A DNA stretch of 5,736 bases from an uncultured Lachnospiraceae bacterium (lineage in GTDB: Bacteria; Bacillota; Clostridia; Lachnospirales; Lachnospiraceae), in the NCBI GenBank assembly GCA_902782715.1, contig CACZOG010000193.1, forward strand, positions 1 to 5,736. The letters are read 5' to 3'. This document shows, piece after piece, positions 1-5,328 of this stretch (the first letter of the stretch is position 1; every line of letters starts with the position of its first letter). Under the pieces are notes generated by a model. The model saw only the letters and a list, made by a program, of their open reading frames with translations, was not told the origin of the DNA and ran no database searches. Made by a program: the position numbers and the translations under genes.

Positions 1-825
1 CTCCTCAATAATGTTTTTTGGGGTCGATGCCCCTGCTGTAATTCCCACCAGGTTAGCATTAGCAGGTAAATCCAAATGCAACTCCTTAAGTGTCTGAATG
101 AAATAGGTTTTCTCGCAATACATTTTACATATCTCATAAAGCTTACGCGAGTTTGAGCTTTGTGAGTCTCCTATAACAATCATAACGTCCGCAATTTCAG
201 CCAGTTGCGCGGCCTCGTTTTGGCGTTCGAATGTAGCATTGCATATAGTGTTCACAACACTAACATTAACATCATAACAAATTTTATTTAAATATTCAAC
301 TAAATCTTTAAATTTATTCTTATTAAATGTAGTTTGCGAAACAACGCAAATATCGGCATTTGACAAGCCTTTTAAAGACTCTGTGTCCTCTTCGCATCCC
401 ACAACGAAAGCATTGCCTGCGCACCACCCTTTTATGCCCTCTACTTCAGGGTGTCCGTCGTTACCGATTATGACCACCGTTTTGCCCTCGGATGAGGCTT
501 CTTCAACGATCTTGTGTATCCTTTTTACAAAGGGGCAGGTAGTATCGATTATCTTTAATCCGGTCTTTTCGAGGCCTTCGTATATCTCCTTCGAAACCCC
601 GTGGGATCTGATGATCACGCAGCCTTCTTTTACGCCTTCTAATTCTTCAAGGGAATTGACAGTCTTAACACCCTTTGATTCGAAATCGCCGACAACTTCC
701 TTGTTATGAATTATCGAACCGAAAGTGTAAATGGGACCGCCGTTTTCAATTTGTTCGTAAACCGTATCCACGGCTCTTTTTACGCCGAAGCAGAAGCCCG
801 CGGATGCAGCAAGTCTAACTTCCAT
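1..825 (-). CDS. ispH: 4-hydroxy-3-methylbut-2-enyl diphosphate reductase (IspH/LytB), C-terminus cut by window edge
   Basis: IspH is the last enzyme of the non-mevalonate (MEP/DOXP) isoprenoid pathway. It is a cytosolic [4Fe-4S] enzyme that reduces HMBPP to IPP and DMAPP. The 275 codons in view hold all the family signatures: AGFCFGV with cluster Cys12, the IIHN motif with His40, RSHG with His75, the second cluster Cys97 (DTTCP), HPEVEG with His125 and Glu127, SQTT at 163-166, the third cluster Cys195 (NTICNAT), SSNS at 223-226, and the terminal TAGAST-P-IEE signature at 263-275. No key residue is missing. The frame is still open at base 1. Known bacterial IspH proteins of about 280-315 residues end soon after this signature, but many clostridial versions continue into S1 RNA-binding domains; which applies here cannot be seen. 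The ATG at 825-823 directly abuts the cmk TAA with only a weak AGAGAG Shine-Dalgarno (833-838), which suggests translational coupling to cmk. Confidence 0.96.
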   Translation of the reverse strand, partial: MEVRLAASAGFCFGVKRAVDTVYEQIENGGPIYTFGSIIHNKEVVGDFESKGVKTVNSLEELEGVKEGCVIIRSHGVSKEIYEGLEKTGLKIIDTTCPFVKRIHKIVEEASSEGKTVVIIGNDGHPEVEGIKGWCAGNAFVVGCEEDTESLKGLSNADICVVSQTTFNKNKFKDLVEYLNKICYDVNVSVVNTICNATFERQNEAAQLAEIADVMIVIGDSQSSNSRKLYEICKMYCEKTYFIQTLKELHLDLPANANLVGITAGASTPKNIIEE

Positions 826-1488
826 TTATTTGCTCTCTATTATCGAAATGATCTTGTCTTTTACTTCTTCGATCGTCATGTCGGATGTATCAAGGAATAC
901 GGCATCCTCAGCCTGTTTAAGAGGTGCGATCTCTCTGTTCATGTCTCTTTCGTCACGCTCGATGATCTCTTTCTCGATCGTGTCAAGATCGCATTCCGTT
1001 CCTTTTTCCTTAAGCTCGAGATATCTTCTCTCTGCTCTTACCCTGCTTGAAGCGGTAAGGTAGATCTTGCATTCGGCATTGGGCAGGATGTTGGTTCCGA
1101 TATCTCTTCCGTCCATTACGACATCGTTTTCACGCGCAAGTTTTCTCTGAAGTTCGAGTAACTGTGCACGGACTTTACCGTTTGTGGAACTTGCGGAAGC
1201 CATATTGCCTACTTCCTGAGTTCTTATGAGACCGTTAACGTTCTCTCCGTTTAAAAGCACGATCTGGGTTCCGTTATCGTATTCGATAGATACATTCGCT
1301 TCGCCACAGTACTTCTCAAAACCTTCATTGTCATCGATCCCGACGCCTTTTCTTATAAGATAAAGAGCTATCGCACGATACATTGCTCCCGTATCAACAT
1401 AGATATAACCTTTTTCTTTGGCAACAAGCTTTGCGATTGTTGATTTGCCCGCACCTGCAGGTCCGTCGATGGCTACATTAAAACCCAT
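826..1488 (-). CDS. cmk: (d)CMP kinase (cytidylate kinase)
   Basis: This enzyme transfers phosphate from ATP to CMP or dCMP, feeding CDP/dCDP into nucleotide and phospholipid precursor pools in the cytosol. The 220-residue length is normal for the bacterial type-1 family. The P-loop GPAGAGKST is at residues 9-17 and the DTGAMYRA nucleotide-binding motif at 32-39. The NMP-binding segment with the family's small beta insertion is around 66-100, followed by DGRDIGT at 126-132. The lid/arginine region is ERDERDMNREIAPL at 177-190, with the typical R-D-x-x-D-x-x-R-x-x-A-P-L spacing. The ATG start is supported by an AAAGGAG Shine-Dalgarno (1497-1503) 8 nt upstream. It lies 34 nt downstream of the flavoprotein gene and its stop abuts the ispH start, so it is the middle gene of a likely three-gene transcript. 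Nothing appears broken or unusual. Confidence 0.97.
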   Translation of the reverse strand: MGFNVAIDGPAGAGKSTIAKLVAKEKGYIYVDTGAMYRAIALYLIRKGVGIDDNEGFEKYCGEANVSIEYDNGTQIVLLNGENVNGLIRTQEVGNMASASSTNGKVRAQLLELQRKLARENDVVMDGRDIGTNILPNAECKIYLTASSRVRAERRYLELKEKGTECDLDTIEKEIIERDERDMNREIAPLKQAEDAVFLDTSDMTIEEVKDKIISIIESK

Positions 1489-1496
1489 TTTGAATT

Positions 1497-1503
1497 CTCC
1501 TTT
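1497..1503 (-). promoter_or_regulatory. Ribosome binding site of cmk
   Basis: The minus strand reads AAAGGAG 8 nt before the cmk ATG, a near-perfect complement to the 16S 3' end. It fixes the cmk start and gives this gene its own strong initiation, in contrast to ispH directly downstream. Confidence 0.8.
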
Positions 1504-1522
1504 ATATTATAATTTTTTACCT

Positions 1523-2806
1523 TTATTCCTTTGCTGAAGCACTCTTTCCGGCAAGATAACCCGTACTTACAGCAACCTGGATGTTAAAACCGCCCGTAAA
1601 AGCATCAACATCAATGACTTCACCCGAAAAGTAAAGGTTCTTTACCGCTTTGCTTTCCATTGTTTTGGGGTTAATATCCTTGGTCGAAACCCCGCCGTGA
1701 GTGATTATCGCCTCATCATATCCTCTGGTACCGGATATGTTTATCCTGAGTCTCTTCGTGTTTTCTAAAATGCGAAGTCTCTCTTCCCTGGTTATCTCAT
1801 TGCATTTTTTGTACATATCAGTATCGGAAAGTTCGATGATCTTAAGTCCGAGTTTTACGGGATATAACTCGCCGAGGATGTTTTTTAACTCTTTTTTGTT
1901 GCCTTCTTTGAATTCACGGATAAGTCTTGCATCAAACTCTTCGTCAGAAAGAGCAGGTTTCAGATCGATCAGTGCATAAACATCCCCGGAATCATATGAA
2001 GCAAGTATCGAACTTGCACTTAATACAAGCGGACCGCTTATACCAAAATGCGTAAAAAGCATTTCACCCTGTTCTTCAAATCTGCATTTTGAATCGATAA
2101 ACAAAGAGAGTTTAACATTCTTCAACGTAAGTCCCTGAAGATCAGTTACCCATCCGTCATTACTGTTCAAAGGCACAAGTGCGGGCTTTAACGATGAGAT
2201 CCTGTGTCCGCTCTCTCCCGCCCATCTTAATCCGTCTCCGGTTGAGCCGGTTGATTTATAAGAAATTCCGCCTGTAGCTACTATAACGTTGTCTGCATAA
2301 ACCTTTTCGCCTTTGTCGGTAATTATGCCTTTTGCGATCTTTAAAGGTTCTTTGTCTTTTTTATCTTTATTTTCTTTGTCAGCATTTACGATATCTTCGA
2401 CAATAAGGCTTTTTACGCTATCATTGAGTCTGACTTTGACTTTGTTTTCTTTTAATGCATGATCAAATGCCTTGATGATATCGGATGAATGATCGCTTAC
2501 GGGAAAAACTCTGTTGCCTCTTTCGGTCTTTAAAGGTGTCCCGTTCTGCTCGATCATATCCATCAGATCGAAATTATCGAAGTTTGAAAAAGCACTGTAT
2601 AAAAACTTCGGATTGCTTACTATATTTTCAAAAAACTCATCCCTTAAGCAGGCATTTGTCACATTGCATCTGCCTTTTCCGGTTATGAAAAGTTTTTTGC
2701 CTATCTTTTCATTTTTTTCAAACAGAATAACTTCGTTTGAATCATTCGCACAGGCGATCGCCGCAGCCATTCCCGCGGGTCCCGCGCCTATTACTATCGT
2801 CTTCAT
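1523..2806 (-). CDS. BaiN/YhiN-like (HI0933 family) NAD(P)/FAD-dependent oxidoreductase
   Basis: This is a flavoprotein of 427 residues, the usual size for the HI0933/YhiN family. The N-terminal Rossmann FAD-binding motif GAGPAG is at 7-12, with the acidic end of the second strand near Glu30. The family signature GKKLFITGKGRCNVTN is at 36-51, the ATGG motif at 177-180, and the C-terminal FAD contact GGV...SGEVIDVDAFTGGFN at 371-408. The characterised relatives are BaiN of Clostridium scindens, reported as a bile-acid (3-dehydro) flavin reductase, and proteins annotated as aminoacetone oxidases. The family is widespread in bacteria that never meet bile acids, so the substrate here is unknown. 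A Lys/Asp/Glu-rich stretch at 141-153 is probably a surface loop or linker. The ATG is preceded by AAGGCGGT (2811-2818), a moderate Shine-Dalgarno, and by a good promoter. It is the first gene of the cmk-ispH operon. No signal peptide is seen, so it should be cytosolic. Confidence 0.92.
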   Translation of the reverse strand: MKTIVIGAGPAGMAAAIACANDSNEVILFEKNEKIGKKLFITGKGRCNVTNACLRDEFFENIVSNPKFLYSAFSNFDNFDLMDMIEQNGTPLKTERGNRVFPVSDHSSDIIKAFDHALKENKVKVRLNDSVKSLIVEDIVNADKENKDKKDKEPLKIAKGIITDKGEKVYADNVIVATGGISYKSTGSTGDGLRWAGESGHRISSLKPALVPLNSNDGWVTDLQGLTLKNVKLSLFIDSKCRFEEQGEMLFTHFGISGPLVLSASSILASYDSGDVYALIDLKPALSDEEFDARLIREFKEGNKKELKNILGELYPVKLGLKIIELSDTDMYKKCNEITREERLRILENTKRLRINISGTRGYDEAIITHGGVSTKDINPKTMESKAVKNLYFSGEVIDVDAFTGGFNIQVAVSTGYLAGKSASAKE

Positions 2807-2831
2807 CTTTACCGCCTTTTTCCAATTTAAA

Positions 2832-2860
2832 ATTTTACAAAAAAGAGCTTAAAATGTAAA
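2832..2860 (-). promoter_or_regulatory. Sigma-70/SigA-type promoter for the flavoprotein-cmk-ispH operon
   Basis: On the minus strand a -35 box TTTACA (2860-2855) and a -10 box TAAAAT (2837-2832) are separated by exactly 17 bp. Each matches the consensus at five of six positions. Transcription would begin near 2825, leaving a leader of about 20 nt that contains the ribosome binding site at 2811-2818. That is too short for a riboswitch or attenuator. It lies just downstream of the epimerase terminator, as expected for a new transcription unit. Confidence 0.65.
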
Positions 2861-2882
2861 GAAGCAAGTGTTTCGCAATTAA

Positions 2883-2914
2883 ACAAAAAGCAACGCGAAA
2901 ACGTTGCTCTTTGT
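2883..2914 (-). terminator. Rho-independent terminator after the epimerase gene
   Basis: On the minus strand AGCAACG and CGTTGCT form a perfect 7-bp stem (2889-2895 with 2902-2908) around a 6-nt loop. After one A-C mismatch the outer A/T-rich arms can pair further (2883-2887 with 2910-2914). The transcript then runs into TTTTTGTTT. The structure begins 11 nt past the epimerase stop codon. The outer arms are A-rich on one side and T-rich on the other, so some action on the opposite strand is possible, but no plus-strand gene here needs it. Confidence 0.85.
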
Positions 2915-2925
2915 AAGGTAAAAAA

Positions 2926-3948
2926 TTATGAAAAGAGAATTTTCTTTTCTGCTTCCTCAAGTGCCTGAATCACTTTATCGCACCAGGCATCAAATTCGGG
3001 ATCTTCCTTCTGACATTCCTCATGATCTTTGATATAATCCAAAGTCATTTTGATCCCTTGTTCAAATCTGACATTCATGTTAAGACCGGGAACTGCTTTT
3101 TTAAGTTTCGAGTTGTCAAAAACAACCGAATTTGCCTTATCTCCTATCAGTGAACCCGTATAATCATAATTGCTGCATTTTGCCAGGAATTCGCTTGAAA
3201 CATAATAAGGTTTGAATTCAACACACAGGCAGTCAGCAACGGTTTTATAGATCTGATTCCATGTAAGTGTCTCATCATTGGTGATCTGGAATGCTTCTCC
3301 TATCGCATGAGGATTACCCATAAGTCCGATAAATCCTTTGGCGAAATCCGAGTTGTGAGTCATCGTCCAGAGACTTGTACCGTCACCGTGAACTATAACC
3401 TTCTTTCCTTCAAGCATTCTCTTAATCACCTGATAAGAACCGTTGTTTCCGTGTACTCCGAGAGGAACTTCTTTTTCACAGTACGTGTGTGAAGGTCTTA
3501 TTATCGTTACCGGGAAACCTTCTTCACGATACATTTTCATAAGAAAATCTTCGCACTCGATCTTATCCCTTGAATACTGCCAGTAAGGATTGGCAAGCGC
3601 CGTGCCTTCTGTTATCACATAATCTTTACAGGGCTTATTATAAGCGGAAGCAGATGAGATATACATAAACTGCTTCGTTTTGTCTTTAAACACCCTGTAA
3701 TCCCGTTCAAGCTGCGCTTTCTTAAATCCTATAAAATCGCAGATAACGTCAAACTTCAAAGAACCAATAACGCTTTTTAATTCTTCCTCGTCGTTTACGT
3801 CATTTACTTTAAGATGTTTGATCTTTCCTTCAAATTCGCTGTTTCTGTTTCCTCTGTTTAAAAGATAAACATCCTCTCCCATTTCAATAAGCTTTCTTGT
3901 GATAGCCGATGAAATCGTTCCGGTTCCGCCGATGAATAATACTTTCAT
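2926..3948 (-). CDS. NAD-dependent epimerase/dehydratase (extended SDR family)
   Basis: This 340-residue protein is a Rossmann-fold short-chain dehydrogenase/reductase of the extended or epimerase type. The N-terminal nucleotide-binding motif GGTGTIS is at residues 7-13. LLNRG follows the second strand, a basic position that could accept NADP as well as NAD. SSAS at 98-101 supplies the catalytic Ser region, and YSRDK at 125-129 is the Tyr-x-x-x-Lys active-site pair. RPSHTY at 151-156 and the HGDG-LW-T-N-DFAKG stretch at 187-205 are substrate-domain features of sugar-nucleotide epimerases/dehydratases. The substrate cannot be read from the sequence. An in-frame TTG at 3963 would add five residues, but its G is part of the GGGAGTG Shine-Dalgarno (3955-3961), which sits 8 nt before the ATG chosen here. 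It follows the alcohol dehydrogenase by 67 nt without a terminator, so co-transcription is likely, and it ends at its own terminator. Confidence 0.88.
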   Translation of the reverse strand: MKVLFIGGTGTISSAITRKLIEMGEDVYLLNRGNRNSEFEGKIKHLKVNDVNDEEELKSVIGSLKFDVICDFIGFKKAQLERDYRVFKDKTKQFMYISSASAYNKPCKDYVITEGTALANPYWQYSRDKIECEDFLMKMYREEGFPVTIIRPSHTYCEKEVPLGVHGNNGSYQVIKRMLEGKKVIVHGDGTSLWTMTHNSDFAKGFIGLMGNPHAIGEAFQITNDETLTWNQIYKTVADCLCVEFKPYYVSSEFLAKCSNYDYTGSLIGDKANSVVFDNSKLKKAVPGLNMNVRFEQGIKMTLDYIKDHEECQKEDPEFDAWCDKVIQALEEAEKKILFS

Positions 3949-3954
3949 GTGTAA

Positions 3955-3961
3955 CACTCCC
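3955..3961 (-). promoter_or_regulatory. Ribosome binding site that decides the epimerase start
   Basis: GGGAGTG on the minus strand lies 8 nt before the ATG at 3948-3946. It overlaps the upstream in-frame TTG (3963-3961), which therefore cannot be the start served by this site. Confidence 0.75.
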
Positions 3962-3984
3962 AATACAAAATAATCTTACTATAT

Positions 3985-4004
3985 TTCAAACCCCTTCAAA
4001 CCCT
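3985..4004 (-). repeat. 10-nt tandem direct repeat in the dehydrogenase-epimerase gap
   Basis: The minus strand reads AGGGTTTGAA followed by GGGGTTTGAA, two units that match at 9 of 10 positions. A looser third copy, AGGGTTTTTGT, lies directly upstream at 4015-4005, beginning next to the dehydrogenase stop. The period is close to one helical turn. Its role is unknown: it could be a protein-binding direct repeat, part of a weak internal promoter (TTTGAA as -35, TAAGAT at 3978-3973 as -10), or chance. No stem-loop terminator is seen in this 67-nt gap. Confidence 0.5.
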
Positions 4005-4015
4005 ACAAAAACCCT

Positions 4016-5200
4016 CTATATATTTTGCTTAACTGCAGCCAGCTTATAAATGTTGGTAACGTCTTCCCTGTTAAGAGGCATGAATCCTCCTCTTACACCG
4101 TCACCAACTCCGAGTTTTTCAACAAGTACCGGAATATCTTCAGCCTTTGCTCCGATCTCTTCGAAATCAAGCGGCATTCCGATGCTTCTTAAAAACTTTC
4201 TGAATTCTCTGATTCCCGCAAGAGCAGTTTCTTCGGGATTTTCAAAGTTCATCTGAACACCCCATACTCTTGTCGCAACCTGACAGAATCTCATTACATT
4301 ATGCTTATATACATATTCCATCCATGCGGGCATGATAACCGCAAGGCCTGCACCGTGTGCACAGTCGTAAAGTCCGGAAAGTTCATGTTCAAGTCCGTGT
4401 GAGTTCCAGTCCTGGCTTCTTCCCACGCCTACGATATCATTATGAGCTACTGTTCCTGCCCACATGATATTTGCTCTTGCTTCATAGTTGTTCGGATTCT
4501 CGATCACTCTCGGAGCTTCTTTGATCATTGTCAGAAGAAGACCTTCGCAAAGTCTGTCCGTAACTTCAACTTCAAGTGTATTCGTAAAATATCTCTCAAA
4601 AATATGAGCCATGATATCCGTAATGCCGCATGCCGTCTGATAAGGAGGAAGCGTACATGTAAGTTCGGGATTAAGAATTGAAAATCTCGGTCTTACAAGA
4701 TCCGAAACAATATCTCTTTTAAGCATTCCGTCCTCTTTGGTAACTACCGATGCTCCCGATCCTTCGGAGCCTGCGGCAGCGATCGTAAGTACGGTACCGA
4801 TGGGAAGCGCCTTCTTTACATCGGCTTTTCTTAAATACATATCCCAGAAGTCGCCTTCATAGTAAAAACCTGCGGCAATACCTTTGGATGAATCTATACA
4901 TGATCCGCCGCCGACGGAAAGGATAAAATCAATATTCTCATTCTTGCAGATTTCGATTCCCTCATAAATAAGTGTATCTCTGGGATTGGGCTTTACGCCG
5001 CCTAAAAGAACATAGAAAAGTCCTTCATCTTCCAAAGATTGGCACACTCTGTCCAAAAGACCGCTTTTCTTTGCCGAGTTAGAACCGAAATGTACAAGGA
5101 CTCTGCTTCCGCCGTACTTTTTAACCATTTCTCCGGCTTTTAACTCACCTTCTGTTCCGAAAACAAATTCCGTGGGGGAATAAAAGTTAAAATTCTCCAT
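4016..5200 (-). CDS. Iron-containing alcohol dehydrogenase, YqhD/butanol-dehydrogenase type
   Basis: This 394-residue member of the group III (Fe-type) alcohol dehydrogenases is expected to interconvert aldehydes and alcohols with NAD(P)H in the cytosol. The N-terminal FNFYSPTEFVFG opening is typical of the family. The cofactor-binding GGGSCIDSSK is at residues 97-106, and GSEGSG at 144-149 is the usual glycine/serine loop. The metal ligands line up as Asp195 and His199 (GITDIMAHIFERY), His268 (DWNSHGLEHELSG) and His282 (DCAHGAGLA). That spacing is one residue offset from the ligands known for E. coli YqhD (194, 198, 267, 281), so an active metal site is likely; the metal may be Fe or Zn. A TTG at 5212 would add four residues, but it overlaps the GGAGGG Shine-Dalgarno, so the ATG at 5200 is preferred. 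It is the first gene of a probable two-gene unit, divergent from an AraC-type regulator. The substrate is not determinable. Confidence 0.93.
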   Translation of the reverse strand: MENFNFYSPTEFVFGTEGELKAGEMVKKYGGSRVLVHFGSNSAKKSGLLDRVCQSLEDEGLFYVLLGGVKPNPRDTLIYEGIEICKNENIDFILSVGGGSCIDSSKGIAAGFYYEGDFWDMYLRKADVKKALPIGTVLTIAAAGSEGSGASVVTKEDGMLKRDIVSDLVRPRFSILNPELTCTLPPYQTACGITDIMAHIFERYFTNTLEVEVTDRLCEGLLLTMIKEAPRVIENPNNYEARANIMWAGTVAHNDIVGVGRSQDWNSHGLEHELSGLYDCAHGAGLAVIMPAWMEYVYKHNVMRFCQVATRVWGVQMNFENPEETALAGIREFRKFLRSIGMPLDFEEIGAKAEDIPVLVEKLGVGDGVRGGFMPLNREDVTNIYKLAAVKQNI

Positions 5201-5204
5201 GTAG

Positions 5205-5210
5205 CCCTCC
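5205..5210 (-). promoter_or_regulatory. Ribosome binding site that decides the dehydrogenase start
   Basis: GGAGGG on the minus strand ends shortly before the ATG at 5200-5198 (5 nt from the GGAGG core). It overlaps the alternative TTG at 5212-5210, which argues against the longer reading. Confidence 0.75.
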
Positions 5211-5313
5211 AAATTCTTTTTTCATAATTTTGTTAATATTCTACTCAAACGCATCTATATATGATATAAAAATAATATACGAAAATTGTAAAAATCTATC
5301 CTATCAGTTTTTC

Positions 5314-5320
5314 AAAGGGG
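5314..5320 (+). promoter_or_regulatory. Ribosome binding site of the AraC-type regulator
   Basis: AAAGGGG lies 8 nt before the ATG at 5329-5331. This is the only good Shine-Dalgarno on the plus strand in this region, and it fixes the start of the regulator. Confidence 0.7.
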
Positions 5321-5328
5321 ACAAAAAG

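Larger units (their letters stand above)
5201..5328. promoter_or_regulatory. Divergent AT-rich intergenic region with promoters for the dehydrogenase and the AraC-type gene
   Basis: These 128 bp separate two divergent start codons and must hold both promoters. On the minus strand TAGAAT (5243-5238) is a good -10 but has no recognisable -35 at 16-18 bp, which would suit an activator-dependent promoter. On the plus strand TATAAA (5265-5270) is a possible -10, with only a poor -35. The hexamer ATCTAT occurs at 5253-5258 and 5294-5299, 41 bp apart, or about four helical turns. It could mark regulator half-sites but is too short to be sure. No riboswitch-like fold was seen. Confidence 0.45.

Noticed and set aside
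241..345. AT-rich stretch in ispH as possible recombination or horizontally acquired segment
   Set aside because: It encodes a Lys/Asn-rich part of IspH in an uninterrupted frame with the flanking catalytic motifs intact. The amino-acid content explains the local AT-richness.
383..1063. Plus-strand open frames opposite ispH and cmk (383-709, 706-1050, 830-1063)
   Set aside because: They lie antisense to well-conserved genes, lack Shine-Dalgarno sites and recognisable domains, and have the low-complexity Ser/Phe/Leu composition of shadow frames.
1701..2852. Plus-strand open frames opposite the flavoprotein (1701-1979, 2485-2688, 2514-2852)
   Set aside because: Same reasoning: they are antisense to a complete, motif-bearing gene and have no family features.
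2807..2880. Riboswitch or leader peptide upstream of the flavoprotein operon
   Set aside because: The predicted transcription start leaves a leader of only about 20 nt, and the hairpin further upstream is explained as the epimerase terminator.
3307..4681. Plus-strand open frames opposite the epimerase and dehydrogenase (3307-3492, 4050-4256, 4442-4681)
   Set aside because: Shadow frames of conserved minus-strand coding sequence without initiation signals.
5258..5268. Palindrome TATAT-G-ATATA in the divergent intergenic region as an operator
   Set aside because: It consists only of A/T pairs around a single G in a very AT-rich stretch, so such a palindrome is expected by chance.
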